Counted from the stretch's first letter, positions 43,978 to 54,800 are shown. The stretch is DNA of 55,275 bases from an uncultured Prevotellaceae bacterium (GCA_900315455.1 OMZE01000026.1:1-55275), one strand, 5' to 3'. The notes: generated by a model from the letters alone, not told the origin. Numbers and translations: made by a program.

Positions 43978-46900
43978 ATGAAGAAACTGTCAAAGGTTAT
44001 TGTGTTAGGAAGTGGGGCCTTGAAGATTGGACAGGCCGGAGAATTCGACTACTCGGGGTCTCAAGCACTAAAAGCCCTAAGAGAAGAAGGCATCTCCAGC
44101 GTCCTGGTCAATCCCAACATCGCCACTATCCAGACCAGTGAAGGCATTGCCGACAAAGTCTATTTCCAACCCGTCACTACGCACTTCGTCACTGAAATCA
44201 TCAAGAAAGAGCGTCCTGACGGGATTTTATTGGCCTTTGGTGGACAGACAGCCTTGAACTGCGGTACAGAACTCTACCTTAATGGCACTCTAGACAAGTA
44301 TGGCGTACAGGTGCTGGGAACCAGCGTGGAAGCCATTATGAACACAGAAGACCGCGACCGTTTCGTGAAAAAACTCAACGAGGCGGAACTGAAGACCCCT
44401 GTGAGCCATGCCGTGGAAAATATGGACGATGCCCTGAAGGCTGCCCGCCAGATAGGCTTCCCCATTATGATCCGTTCTGCCTACGCCTTGGGCGGGCTCG
44501 GTTCGGGACTTTGCAATGACGAGAAAGGCTTTGTGGAACTGGCAGAGAGCGCCTTTACCTTCGCTCCCCAGATTCTGGTTGAGGAAAGTCTGAAAGGATG
44601 GAAAGAGATAGAGTTTGAGGTCATCCGCGATGCCAAGGACCGTTGCTTCACCGTTGCCTCGATGGAGAATTTCGACCCACTGGGCATCCACACCGGAGAG
44701 TCGATAGTGGTGGCTCCTACCTGCTCGCTTACCGATGAACAGGTGAAGATGCTCCAAGACCTCTCCGTGAAATGCGTGAAACACCTCAATATCGTTGGCG
44801 AGTGCAACATTCAGTTCGCCTTCAACGCTGAAACCAATGACTACCGCATCATCGAAATCAACGCACGTCTCTCGCGCTCGTCGGCACTGGCTTCCAAGGC
44901 CACCGGATATCCTCTGGCATTCGTGGCAGCCAAAATTGCCCTGGGCTATACCCTCGACCAAATTGGTGAGATGGGCACGCCCAACTCGGCATACGTCGCC
45001 CCCAGCCTCGACTACATGATTTGCAAGATACCGCGCTGGGACCTCACGAAATTCGCCGGTGTGAGCCGTCTGATTGGTTCATCGATGAAATCAGTAGGCG
45101 AAATCATGAGTATCGGCCGCACCTTTGAGGAGATGATACAGAAGGGACTCCGAATGATTGGTCAGGGCATGCACGGGTTCGTGGGCAACGACCACACCCG
45201 TTTCGAAAACCTTGACGACTCCTTGGAGAATCCCACCGACCTCAGAATCTTTGCTATAGCCCAAGCACTTGAGGAAGGCTATACTGTGGAGCGCATCGAG
45301 CAACTGACGAAAATCGACAAATGGTTTATCGAGAGGCTGAAACACATCGTAGACCTGAAAAAGCAGTTGATGACCTACAACAAGTTGGAAGACCTCGACG
45401 ACCACTTCCTCCAGGAGGTGAAAGCCGCCGGTTTCAGCGATTTCCAGATTGCACGCTTCGTGTTGAAGCCCAAGAGTGGCAACATGGAGAAAGAGAATCT
45501 CGAAGTAAGGAGATACAGACAGTCGAAAGGCATTATGCCCGCTGTGAAACGCATCAATACGGTGGCCAGTGAGCATCCCGAACTCACCAACTACCTCTAC
45601 TTCACCTACAATACCCCACCCGTTCACGACATACCTTATTATAAAAATGAGAAGTCAGTGGTGGTATTGGGCAGCGGTGCTTACCGCATCGGCTCCAGTG
45701 TGGAGTTCGACTGGTGCTCGGTCAACGCCATCAACACCGCAAGAAAACTGGGATATAAGTCGATCATGATCAACTACAACCCCGAGACGGTGTCGACCGA
45801 CTATGACATGTGCGACCGCCTGTATTTCGACGAACTGTCGCTCGAAAGGGTGCTCGACGTGATAGAGTTGGAACAGCCCCGTGGCGTAATCGTGAGCGTG
45901 GGCGGACAGATACCCAACAATCTTGCGATGAAACTGCATCGCAGGGGCGTGCCTGTGCTGGGAACGAGTCCGGTGGATATCGACCGTGCAGAGAACCGCG
46001 ACAAATTCTCTGCCATGCTCGACAAACTTGGTGTTGACCAACCCGCTTGGCGCGCACTCACCTCGTTTGAAGATATCAAGGAGTTTGTTAGCGAGGTGGG
46101 CTATCCCGTCTTGGTAAGACCGTCGTACGTGCTCAGTGGTGCTGCCATGAATGTTTGCTACGACGACGAGGAACTGCACCGGTTCCTGGAGAAAGCCACC
46201 GAGGTATCGAAAGACTATCCCGTGGTGGTGAGCCAGTTCATGCAAGACACGAAGGAAATAGAGTTTGACGCCGTGGCCGACAAGGGCGACATCGTTGAGT
46301 ATGCCATCAGCGAGCACATCGAATATGCCGGTGTTCACTCTGGTGATGCTACGATGGTGTTCCCTGCCCAGAACATCTATTTCTCTACCATCAGGCAGAT
46401 CAAGAAGATTTCGCGCAAGATAGCAAAAGAACTCAATATCAGCGGACCCTTCAACATCCAGTTCCTTGCCAAGAACCGTGAGGTAAAGGTGATAGAATGC
46501 AACCTCCGCGCATCGCGCTCATTCCCGTTTGTGTCGAAAATACTGAAGCGCAACTTTATCGAGACTGCAACGAAGATTATGCTCGATGCTCCCTACACCC
46601 GTCCCGACAAGTCGGAGTTCGACATCGACCGTATCGGCGTGAAAGCCAGCCAGTTCTCCTTCGCACGTCTGCAGAATGCCGACCCTGTGCTGGGTGTCGA
46701 CATGTCATCGACCGGCGAGGTGGGCTGCTTGGGCGACTCGATGGAAGAGGCATTGCTCAACGCACTGATAGCAACCGGCTACCGCATGCCTAATGAATCC
46801 GAGCATCCTGCCATCCTGATGAGCAGCGGTGGTGCCAAGGGTAAGGTCGACCTGCTCGAACCCGCCCGTCAGTTGATTCGCAACGGCTTCGCCATCTATG

Positions 46901-47211
46901 GCACGGCAGGAACAGCCAAATTCCTGCAAGACAACGGCATTGATGCACAGGCTGTGGCATGGCCCGATGAGGAAGGCGACAACAACGTGATGGACATGAT
47001 TGCTTCCCACCGTTTCAACCTCATCATCAATGTGCCGAAGAACCATACGAAGCGCGAGTTGACCAATGGTTACCGTATCCGTCGTGCTGCCATCGACCAC
47101 AACATTCCATTGATGACCAACGTGCGCTTGGCGAAGGCATTCATCATGGCTTTCTGTTCACTGAGTCAGGATGACATCCAGATCAAGAGTTGGCAGGAAT
47201 ACAATTCATGA
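43978..47211 (+). CDS. carB: carbamoyl-phosphate synthase large subunit
   Basis: A 1077-residue enzyme making carbamoyl phosphate for pyrimidines and arginine. Two ATP-grasp halves are seen: residues 1-400 (VLGSGALKIGQAGEFDYSG, GECNIQFAFN, INARLSRSSALASKATGYPLA) and 550-935 (VVLGSGAYRIGSSVEFDWC, GPFNIQFLAKNREVKVIECN). The C-terminal MGS-like allosteric domain starts near 940 (LIRNGFAIYGTAGTAKFLQD). It needs a small glutaminase subunit, carA, which is not in the window, unlike the carAB pairs common elsewhere. It has its own promoter and is closed by a terminator at 47244-47278. Confidence 0.97.
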   Translation: MKKLSKVIVLGSGALKIGQAGEFDYSGSQALKALREEGISSVLVNPNIATIQTSEGIADKVYFQPVTTHFVTEIIKKERPDGILLAFGGQTALNCGTELYLNGTLDKYGVQVLGTSVEAIMNTEDRDRFVKKLNEAELKTPVSHAVENMDDALKAARQIGFPIMIRSAYALGGLGSGLCNDEKGFVELAESAFTFAPQILVEESLKGWKEIEFEVIRDAKDRCFTVASMENFDPLGIHTGESIVVAPTCSLTDEQVKMLQDLSVKCVKHLNIVGECNIQFAFNAETNDYRIIEINARLSRSSALASKATGYPLAFVAAKIALGYTLDQIGEMGTPNSAYVAPSLDYMICKIPRWDLTKFAGVSRLIGSSMKSVGEIMSIGRTFEEMIQKGLRMIGQGMHGFVGNDHTRFENLDDSLENPTDLRIFAIAQALEEGYTVERIEQLTKIDKWFIERLKHIVDLKKQLMTYNKLEDLDDHFLQEVKAAGFSDFQIARFVLKPKSGNMEKENLEVRRYRQSKGIMPAVKRINTVASEHPELTNYLYFTYNTPPVHDIPYYKNEKSVVVLGSGAYRIGSSVEFDWCSVNAINTARKLGYKSIMINYNPETVSTDYDMCDRLYFDELSLERVLDVIELEQPRGVIVSVGGQIPNNLAMKLHRRGVPVLGTSPVDIDRAENRDKFSAMLDKLGVDQPAWRALTSFEDIKEFVSEVGYPVLVRPSYVLSGAAMNVCYDDEELHRFLEKATEVSKDYPVVVSQFMQDTKEIEFDAVADKGDIVEYAISEHIEYAGVHSGDATMVFPAQNIYFSTIRQIKKISRKIAKELNISGPFNIQFLAKNREVKVIECNLRASRSFPFVSKILKRNFIETATKIMLDAPYTRPDKSEFDIDRIGVKASQFSFARLQNADPVLGVDMSSTGEVGCLGDSMEEALLNALIATGYRMPNESEHPAILMSSGGAKGKVDLLEPARQLIRNGFAIYGTAGTAKFLQDNGIDAQAVAWPDEEGDNNVMDMIASHRFNLIINVPKNHTKRELTNGYRIRRAAIDHNIPLMTNVRLAKAFIMAFCSLSQDDIQIKSWQEYNS

Positions 47212-47243
47212 TAAGATAACAACAGACTACAAATCTTTTATAC

Positions 47244-47278
47244 CGACGAGGGGCAGCCATGATGGCTGCCCCTCGTCG
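47244..47278. terminator. 17-bp hairpin between carB and the esterase gene
   Basis: The arms 47244-47260 and 47262-47278 are perfectly complementary; the tip must open to form a small loop. It lies 33 bases after carB and 20 beyond the esterase stop, so it can act on both strands. The T-tract is weak. Confidence 0.75.
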
Positions 47279-47297
47279 ATTATATTATACAGAATGA

Positions 47298-48296
47298 TTA
47301 TCTTCGCTTCAGACGGGCGTTCTCCGAAACCGAGAACTTCACTTTCTTTCCTTTGGCAATGACAGGATAATCCCATTCGCCGTTAAGTATCCTCACCACT
47401 GTTTTTCTGCCCACCGGCACATCGTCGACAGCCTGTTGCAAGTCCATGTAATTGCCTTTGCCATCGGCAGCCACGATAAAGTCGTAATGGCGGATATACT
47501 TGCGTAACGCTGGGGCCACCTTCCCTATTTCGTCGACCAAAAGTGACGCCACCTCATGAGCCCCATAAACGCAGTAGTGGGTATTGTCTTCTCTGCCTTG
47601 AGGCAGCGATGGGTTCTCACCAGGCTTGAACCACATATGCAGTGCTTTGGAACCTTCTGGACCAAGCGACTGCTCCAAGTCGTGCGTCACCTTGTTTGCA
47701 TCCACGAAGAGCGTAGAAGTGGCACTTGCCACATGACGCGGAGCCACGATATAATCGCCGTGTGTATCTACCAGTACCGTTCCTTCAGTCACAGACTGTC
47801 CGGTATAAACAGTCTCGCGGAGTTTCTCGTCATCATCGTTGAGGGCAACTGCTTGCTGGAAGTTCCGTCTTACCACACTGTTCATAAGGATGGGGATACC
47901 GCCTTTGGAACGAGTCTCCTCTACAAACCGGGTGAGATTGGCATCAAAGGTAGAACCTGGGTCGGTGTGGCGGTCGGTCTGTGGTTTCTCGTCGTTGTGA
48001 CCAAACTGTATGATGACATAGTCGCCAGGCTTAATGAGGTCGAGCACCTTCTTCCATCGTCCCTCGTCGATGAAACTCTTCGAGGAGCGGCCGTTCACGG
48101 CATGGTTGTCTACCACCACGTCATCGGAGAAGAAACCTTGCAGCACCATCCCCCACCCTCTTTCCGGCTTACCATTGTCGTAGGGTTTGTTGGCCATGGT
48201 GGAGTCGCCAATCATGAACACGGTGATATGCTTACGCCCTGAGGAGAGCATAAATACCATCAAGACGGCAAGCAATACGAAGGCAAGGCGTTTCAT
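47298..48296 (-). CDS. SGNH/CE12 rhamnogalacturonan acetylesterase with truncated CE8 (pectinesterase) domain
   Basis: A 332-residue exported protein (signal peptide about 1-20). Residues 23-268 are an SGNH hydrolase like rhamnogalacturonan acetylesterases: Ser32 in MIGDST, VNGRSS (block II), Asn101 in QFGHND and the Asp237-His240 pair in DNTHY. It should remove acetyl groups from pectin backbone sugars. Residues about 271-325 (YDFIVAADGKGNYMDLQQAV, DDVP, TVVRILNGEWDYPV) match the opening strand turns of CE8 pectin methylesterase, but the protein ends at ARLKRR without the catalytic part. CE12-CE8 fusions are known in gut Bacteroidetes. It lies 3 bases after hisS on the same strand, an unexpected place for a pectin enzyme. 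Confidence 0.88.
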   Translation of the reverse strand: MKRLAFVLLAVLMVFMLSSGRKHITVFMIGDSTMANKPYDNGKPERGWGMVLQGFFSDDVVVDNHAVNGRSSKSFIDEGRWKKVLDLIKPGDYVIIQFGHNDEKPQTDRHTDPGSTFDANLTRFVEETRSKGGIPILMNSVVRRNFQQAVALNDDDEKLRETVYTGQSVTEGTVLVDTHGDYIVAPRHVASATSTLFVDANKVTHDLEQSLGPEGSKALHMWFKPGENPSLPQGREDNTHYCVYGAHEVASLLVDEIGKVAPALRKYIRHYDFIVAADGKGNYMDLQQAVDDVPVGRKTVVRILNGEWDYPVIAKGKKVKFSVSENARLKRR

Positions 48297-48299
48297 AGT

Positions 48300-49664
48300 C
48301 TATTTGCTGACATGTTGGATGAGTTGTTGCAAATCCACCAGCAGTTGCTCACCGGATTCCATATCCTTGAGGGTGACTTTGCCCTCAGCCATCTCATTGT
48401 CGCCAGCCAATGCCACAAAAGGAATTGCTTTGGCGTTGGCATACGACATCTGCTTCTTCATCTTTGCCTTATCGGGGAAAACCTCGCACCTGATGCCTGC
48501 AGCACGGCAAGCAGCAGCCATAGGAAGGCAATAGGCGGTCTCCTTTTCTCCGAAATTGACGAAGAGCAACTGAGCGGTCTCGATGGTATCCTTGGGATAA
48601 AGGTCGAGATTGTTGAGCACGTCGTAGATACGGTCGGCTCCGAAAGAGATGCCCACGCCACTCAGTCCGGGCATGCCGAAGATGCCAGTGAGGTTGTCGT
48701 AACGCCCTCCACCGAGGATACTGCCCATGGCCGTGTCGAGGGCCTTCACCTCGAAGATGGCACCTGTATAGTAATTCAATCCACGAGCCAAAGTGAGGTC
48801 AAGTTCCACAACATTGCGTAGACTGCAATTCTTGAGCATGTCAAGAATCTGCCGCACCTCTTCCACTCCTTTCATTCCCACCTCAGACTGGGCAAGGACA
48901 AGTGAAATGTCATTCAGTTTCGTGTCATTGTCGCCCGACAAACGAAGGATGGGCTGCAACTTCTCTATCGCCTCGGCACCCACGCCATTGGCAGCGAGTT
49001 CGGCATTCACATTATCGATGCCTATCTTATCCAACTTGTCGATGGCCACAGTGATATCCACAATCTTTTCGGCCTCACCAATGACCTCGGCAATGCCGGA
49101 GAGAATCTTTCGGTTATTGATTTTTATCGCTACCCTTACACCAAATCGTGTAAACACAGTGTCGACAATCTGCATCAGTTCCACCTCGTTGAGCAAAGAG
49201 TCGCTACCCACGATATCGGCATCACACTGATAGAACTCCCGGTATCGTCCCTTCTGTGGTCGGTCGGCCCTCCACACGGGTTGTATCTGGTAACGCTTGA
49301 AAGGCAACTGCAGTTCGTCGCGGTGCATCACAACGAAACGGGCAAAGGGAACAGTGAGGTCGTAGCGCAAACCCTTTTCACACATTCTGGCTGCCAGAGG
49401 AAGAAGTTGAGGGTCTTGCAACTCCTCTGGTTTTACCTTGGCCAGATAGTCGCCGGAGTTGAGAATCTTGAAAAGGAGTTTGTCGCCTTCCTCTCCATAT
49501 TTGCCCATGAGGGTCTGCATCTGCTCAAGAGCAGGCGTCTCTATCTGTTGGAAGCCATAGAGCGCAAACACCTCACGGATGGTGTTGAAAATATAATTGC
49601 GTTTCGCCATCTCGACAGGCGTGAAATCACGCGTGCCCTTTGGGATACTTGGTTTCTGTGCCAT
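48300..49664 (-). CDS. hisS: histidine--tRNA ligase
   Basis: A 454-residue class II synthetase charging tRNA-His. Motif 1 is [18 protein letters not shown] and the following segment; motif 2 is [21 protein letters not shown], and motif 3 runs through [10 protein letters not shown] to [11 protein letters not shown]. The histidine-specific [10 protein letters not shown] is present. The C-terminal anticodon-binding domain starts near 365. It lies 3 bases after purA and 3 before the esterase. Confidence 0.97.
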   Translation of the reverse strand: MAQKPSIPKGTRDFTPVEMAKRNYIFNTIREVFALYGFQQIETPALEQMQTLMGKYGEEGDKLLFKILNSGDYLAKVKPEELQDPQLLPLAARMCEKGLRYDLTVPFARFVVMHRDELQLPFKRYQIQPVWRADRPQKGRYREFYQCDADIVGSDSLLNEVELMQIVDTVFTRFGVRVAIKINNRKILSGIAEVIGEAEKIVDITVAIDKLDKIGIDNVNAELAANGVGAEAIEKLQPILRLSGDNDTKLNDISLVLAQSEVGMKGVEEVRQILDMLKNCSLRNVVELDLTLARGLNYYTGAIFEVKALDTAMGSILGGGRYDNLTGIFGMPGLSGVGISFGADRIYDVLNNLDLYPKDTIETAQLLFVNFGEKETAYCLPMAAACRAAGIRCEVFPDKAKMKKQMSYANAKAIPFVALAGDNEMAEGKVTLKDMESGEQLLVDLQQLIQHVSK

Positions 49665-49667
49665 AAT

Positions 49668-50942
49668 TTATTGTCTCACAATTGTTTGTTCACGGTCGGG
49701 ACCCACCGAAACTATCTTGATGGGAGTCTCCAACTGTTCTTCAAGGAATGATATATATTGGCGGAATGCCTCGGGAAATTCAGATTCACTGGTTATTGAA
49801 GTCATGTCTGTCTTCCAACCGGGGTGTTCCACATAGACGGGTTCGATACCATTTTCGATATCATAAGGGAAGTCAGTTATCTGCTTGCCATTCTGCTTGT
49901 ACGCCACACAGGCCTTGATAGTGTCGAAGCCATCGAGCACATCACTCTTCATCATGATGAGTTGGGTAACACCATTCACCATGATGGAATATCTCAAGGC
50001 AACGAGGTCTATCCAGCCACAACGGCGCTCACGGCCTGTCACCGCACCATATTCATGGCCCAACTGGCGTATCAAGGCGCCGGTCTCATCGAAGAGTTCG
50101 GTGGGGAAAGGTCCGGCACCGACCCTCGTGCAATAGGCTTTCATGATGCCATAGACCTCACCAATCTTATTGGGTCCGATACCCAGTCCCGTGCAAGCAC
50201 CAGCACAAATGGTGTTGGAAGAGGTGACGAAAGGATAACTGCCAAAATCAACGTCAAGCATGGTGCCTTGTGCGCCCTCGCAAAGAATGCTCTTGCCCTG
50301 CTTGAGCAGGTTGTTGACCTCGTGCTCACTGTCGACGATATGGAACTGCTTGATAAACTCTATGCCTTCCATCCATTTCTTCTCCACCTCGCTGATGTCG
50401 TAGTCAACAAAGCCCAACGACTTGAGGGTGGCTTCATGGCGCGCCTTGTGAGCAGCATATTTCTCTTCGAAACGGTCGAAGATGTCGCCTACACGCAAAC
50501 CATTACGGGAAATCTTGTCCGTATAGGTAGGGCCTATGCCCTTTCCGGTTGTACCTACCTTGCTCTTACCCTTGGCGGCCTCAAGTGCAGCGTCGAGCAG
50601 GCGGTGTGTGGGCATGATGAGATGTGCCTTCTTGGAGATATGGAGCCTGTTTTTTAGAGAGTGGCCACTACGCTCCAAATCCTTGGCCTCATCCATGAAA
50701 AGGTCGGGGGCAAGCACCACGCCATTGCCGATGATATTCACCTTGCCACCTTGGAAGATGCCCGAAGGAATGCTTCTGAGCACATATTTCTGACCTTCGA
50801 ACTCCAAGGTGTGGCCTGCATTAGGACCACCTTGAAATCTTGCGATGACGTCGTAATTGGGCGTCATTACATCGACTACCTTTCCTTTGCCTTCGTCTCC
50901 CCATTGCAATCCAAGGAGAACATCTACTTTGCCATTGTTCAT
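49668..50942 (-). CDS. purA: adenylosuccinate synthase
   Basis: A 424-residue enzyme joining IMP and aspartate with GTP to make adenylosuccinate on the way to AMP. The signature GLQWGDEGKGKVVD is at residues 12-25. GTTGKGIGPTYTDKISRNGLR and CEGAQGTMLDVDFGSYP form the IMP and GTP sites. Its start overlaps the fur-like stop by 4 bases (ATGA), so the two are translationally coupled. Confidence 0.97.
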   Translation of the reverse strand: MNNGKVDVLLGLQWGDEGKGKVVDVMTPNYDVIARFQGGPNAGHTLEFEGQKYVLRSIPSGIFQGGKVNIIGNGVVLAPDLFMDEAKDLERSGHSLKNRLHISKKAHLIMPTHRLLDAALEAAKGKSKVGTTGKGIGPTYTDKISRNGLRVGDIFDRFEEKYAAHKARHEATLKSLGFVDYDISEVEKKWMEGIEFIKQFHIVDSEHEVNNLLKQGKSILCEGAQGTMLDVDFGSYPFVTSSNTICAGACTGLGIGPNKIGEVYGIMKAYCTRVGAGPFPTELFDETGALIRQLGHEYGAVTGRERRCGWIDLVALRYSIMVNGVTQLIMMKSDVLDGFDTIKACVAYKQNGKQITDFPYDIENGIEPVYVEHPGWKTDMTSITSESEFPEAFRQYISFLEEQLETPIKIVSVGPDREQTIVRQ

Positions 50943-51430
50943 TTCTTAGAAATATTTCTTGGTTTGTTTGTCCTGGTTTTCTTTCTGGTCATGCGGGCCT
51001 GACATGCACTGCAAATGCCATAGATATAAAGGGAAAAACCCATCTGATGGAATCGTTTGAGTTTGATGGAGCCTATGGCATCAGCGAAATGCGTGGCTGC
51101 CACTTCGTCCACTCTCCCGCAAATGGTACAAATCTGATGACAATGATTGTCGTTGTTGTAACTTGCTTCGTATTTTGTACACTGCTGGAAGTTGTGCCTC
51201 ACCACCAACCGCAATTTCATGAAGAGATTGACGGCATTGTAGAGAGTGGCCCTACTTACCCTGAAGTTGTCGTGCTCCATTTTCGCGCCCAACTCTTCCA
51301 GGGTGAAATGGCCATTCATCTTATACACTGCATCAAGTATGGCAAAGCGCTCTGGGGTCTTCCTGAAATGATTCTCCTCCAGATAATTGGCCAGCGTCTG
51401 TCGCACCTTGACTAAAATGTTCTCTTCCAT
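50939..51430 (-). CDS. Fur family transcriptional regulator
   Basis: A 163-residue metal-dependent repressor. The N-terminal winged helix (LANYLEENHFRKTPERFAILDAVYKMNGHFT with RVSRATLYNAVNLF) is followed by the metal-binding dimerisation domain with a zinc cysteine pair CTICGR, a second pair CSACQ and HCHQ histidines. Fur, PerR and Zur cannot be separated with confidence. The start at 51430 gives MEENILVKVRQTLAN and fits the promoter; a longer frame to 51472 covers the promoter box. It is the first gene of the fur-purA-hisS-esterase unit. Confidence 0.92.
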   Translation of the reverse strand: MEENILVKVRQTLANYLEENHFRKTPERFAILDAVYKMNGHFTLEELGAKMEHDNFRVSRATLYNAVNLFMKLRLVVRHNFQQCTKYEASYNNDNHCHQICTICGRVDEVAATHFADAIGSIKLKRFHQMGFSLYIYGICSACQARMTRKKTRTNKPRNISKK

Positions 51431-51458
51431 GAATGCCGTAAATCTTCCCAATTCGCTG

Positions 51459-51491
51459 CAAAGGTAATACAAAGCACGGGAAAAGCCAAAA
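51459..51491 (-). promoter_or_regulatory. promoter of the fur-purA-hisS-esterase unit
   Basis: On the minus strand, TTTTG (51491 to 51487), a 20-base spacer and TACCTTTG (51466 to 51459) are a full consensus match. The leader is about 22 bases to the ATG at 51430. Confidence 0.65.
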
Positions 51492-51642
51492 GAATTTGGT
51501 TTTTTCCCATAGCAATAGGCTCATAGGCACTCGCTTTATTTTAATATCGAAGGATTCCTGTCTCCACATAGCACTGCCCCTTTCCTTAGCAAGGTCTTCA
51601 AAAAAACATTGAAGCAGGTATATTTTTTTCAGATTTTATGCT

Positions 51643-51650
51643 TATCTTTG
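51643..51650 (+). promoter_or_regulatory. -7 promoter box of the adhesin-like gene
   Basis: TATCTTTG matches TAnnTTTG. A T-rich stretch stands at the -33 position without a TTG. The leader to the ATG at 51801 would be about 145 bases and holds the inverted repeat at 51685-51778. Confidence 0.5.
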
Positions 51651-51684
51651 CCATGCCATTGATGATTTTTGCTTGTTTTGTTTT

Positions 51685-51778
51685 GCAGCACTTAAGTAAG
51701 TGAAAATTCTGCTTTGGCATCATTCTGAGTTATTATTGTCCTCAGTAATTTGAAATTGATGGTTAACTAAAGTGCTGC
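51685..51778. repeat. 13-bp inverted repeat flanking about 68 bases in the adhesin leader
   Basis: GCAGCACTTAAGT (51685-51697) and ACTAAAGTGCTGC (51766-51778) are complementary with one mismatch. They lie between the promoter and the ATG at 51801. They may fold the leader into a long stem or be the ends of a small MITE-like insertion. The enclosed sequence contains no open reading frame. Confidence 0.5.
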
Positions 51779-51800
51779 GGAATTATGTCGAAAAAGAACT

Positions 51801-54800
51801 ATGAGAAATTTTTGTCTTTCTTTCATCGCGACGTTCCTGATTGTCCTACCGATGGTAGCACAGACGCGCCAACTGTCTCCCCTTGTCGGGAAAGCCAAGC
51901 GAACACTGCCCCCAACAACAGTTGTGCAAGTGCAGAAGAAAGCCATCGGCATCGAATCAGAAGTCGTTGACAGCCATGGCATCATTGTCTCGCCAGCCGC
52001 CGGCGCCCACCATTTCTATGCCCGCAGCGGCATCGCCTACTATCTCGATTTCGAAGACATTATGGTGGGCGAACAGGATGATGCGGTAGAAATAGTGGAC
52101 TGTGGCGACGGCACCGTCTATATCAAGGACATCATCTCGCATTACTTGTCGGGAGCATGGGTGAAAGGAACAAAAAATGGCAACACCATCACCGTCGCGC
52201 CGCGTCAACCCATCGCCTACAGCGCAGAATACCACTCCACCATCAGCGTACGCTGGGGTCGCATCGACCTTGAAGGCGCATTCCAGGCCGATGATGGATA
52301 TGCCGATGCCTTTACTTTCACCATCGACGGCGATGTCATCAGCCTGCAAGGTACGACACAAGATGCCGAAGGAGAGGAAGGCCACTTCATGGGTCTCTTC
52401 TGGGACGACGACAATACCGCTCTGGGCTATGGCGATGTGGAGAGCGTTTGGACATTGCTCAACACCGTCAGCAAAGTCGACGAACTGCCTTATCTCAACA
52501 CCTTTGAAACGCTGGATGAACAGAATTCCTTCTCGATTATCGACAACAATAACGACGGCATCACCTGGCATTTCATTATGAACAGCGACTACGAGCACTA
52601 TGCACGCTACTCCTACAGCGACACGGAAGACGCTGACGACTGGCTCGTGTCTCCCAGTATCCTGCTCCAAGCCGGGAAACACTACCGCATGGCTTTCGAC
52701 ACACGTATAGCCGATAGCGAGGAACTTATCGAAGTGGCCATGGGCAACCAGCCCACAGCCGAGGCGATGACCCGACAGGTGATAGACCCCACGGAGGTGA
52801 TATGGACAGAAAACAAGACCCTTGAGAACGGCGACATCGTAGTAGATGAGACCGGATACTACTATTTCGGCATCCACGCCATATCGGAGAAAGACAAATA
52901 CCGTCTCTATGCCGACAACTTCCTCGTCGATGTCATCGAGATGGAAGCCCCTGCCGCCGTCACCGACTTGCAAGTGATTCCCACCAAGAATATGCTTGAG
53001 GCCACTGTCACCTTCACCGCTCCCAGCACCAAACGCGATGGTACTCCATTGGAGGGCAATATGACAAAGATTGACTTGCTGCGCGATGGTCAGGTCATTA
53101 AAACCTTTGAGAATGTGGCTCCCGGCACGTCGCTCTCCCATGTCGACAATGCCGACGACCTGGCCATAGGCTATCATACCTATCAGGTGGTGGCTTTCAA
53201 CGAGAAAGGCAAGGGCAAAATGAGTGACGAGGTGAGGGTATACCTCACAGCCGTCATTGAGGTGCCCTATTATTTCGACCTCAGGGATGAGAAAAATATC
53301 GACGTCTTCACCATTATCGACAACAACAACGATGGGTCGACATGGAAGTGGGATGATGGCTATGGCACCAGTTATGTCTACAATGCCGACAACTCTGGCG
53401 ACGACTACCTCATCTCGCCGAAAATCCACCTGCAAGGAGGCAAGAATTACTTTATGAGTATCAATGCCGTGACCAGCGGCTATCCAGAACGCTTCGAGGT
53501 GCTTCTGGGCAAGGAACCCACTGTGGAGGCTCTCACAACACAGGTGATAGCTCCCACTGATGTAACCAACTTCGAAGACCCCGGTGATATCTTTGAACAG
53601 ATATTCTCCGTGCCCGAGGATGGTATCTACCACCTTGCCCTCCATGCCATCAGTGATGCCGACATGGACCATCTTATTATCAACTTCATCTCCATCGAAG
53701 ACGGGCAATCACCCACTTCACCTGCTGCTCCCGATTTCGAGGTCATCCCCGACGCGGAAGGTGAACTCCTCGCTGAGTTGAAGATAACCGTCCCCACGCT
53801 GGCCTGCGACGGCACGCCTCTCGGCGATATATTAGAGGGCGGAATTGATATTTACCGCGACGATGAAATGGTAGGCAGTTTATACGGCGCCATGCCTGTT
53901 GGCGAAACGCTTAGTTATTTTGATTCCCCCAGCACCAACGGCTACCATGTCTACCGACTCATCCCCTACAATGAAAGCGGCTATGGCATGAGGAGTGAAA
54001 AGGACACTGTCTATGTGGGTGTCGATATACCACTAGCCGTGGAAAACTTCATCGCTACCGACAATCTCAACCACGTCACGTTGAAGTGGGACAAGGTAGG
54101 CAATGTGGGCGAAAACGAACACTTCGTCAACCCCCAAAAGGTTGACTACACCATCTGGTCAACCAAAATGGAAGAGGGTTGGTTTGGCAACGAACTCGTC
54201 TATGATGAGGCTCTTGCCACGGTCCGTGACCAAAACACCTTCGACATTGACTACGACACGGAGACGGGCGACCAGAAATGGGAGTTCTGGGTAGTTGAAC
54301 CATCTTCCGCTGCCGGAACAGGTAACAACACTGTGACGGGCCTCGTCGTGGGAGCACCTTACCAACTGCCCATCAACGAGGGTTTCACCGACAATGCCCT
54401 ACACTATTTCTGGGACTCCAATGCCGAACTCTTAGTCTCGTCTGATGCCAACGACGGTGATACCAGCGCATTGGCTATGCTGACATCGGAAGCCGGTGAA
54501 ATCTATTTCCTCTCTGGCAAGTTCGACATCAAGGATGCAGCCTATCCCGTACTGGCATTCGATGTGAAAGCACAAGGTATCAGTCAGTTGAATGTCACGG
54601 GCAGTGTCGATGGCGCCGAACAGGCACTGATACAACCAGGCATTCCTATCAGCGAGAATTACACCACGGTATGCGTTCCTCTGACGTCACTGAAGAATGG
54701 ACATTATGCACAAGTGGGATTCACAGCCGAATTCACCACACCTTCGGAATTTGACTTCTTTGGCGAATTGCAGACATTAGGCGACGTGATGCTCATCGAC

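Noticed and set aside
51431-51472. Longer Fur-family start at 51472
   Set aside because: It covers the consensus -7 box at 51459-51466.
51957-53708. 583-codon open frame on the minus strand in the adhesin gene
   Set aside because: It is the shadow of a C-ending codon pattern and has no signal peptide or domain.
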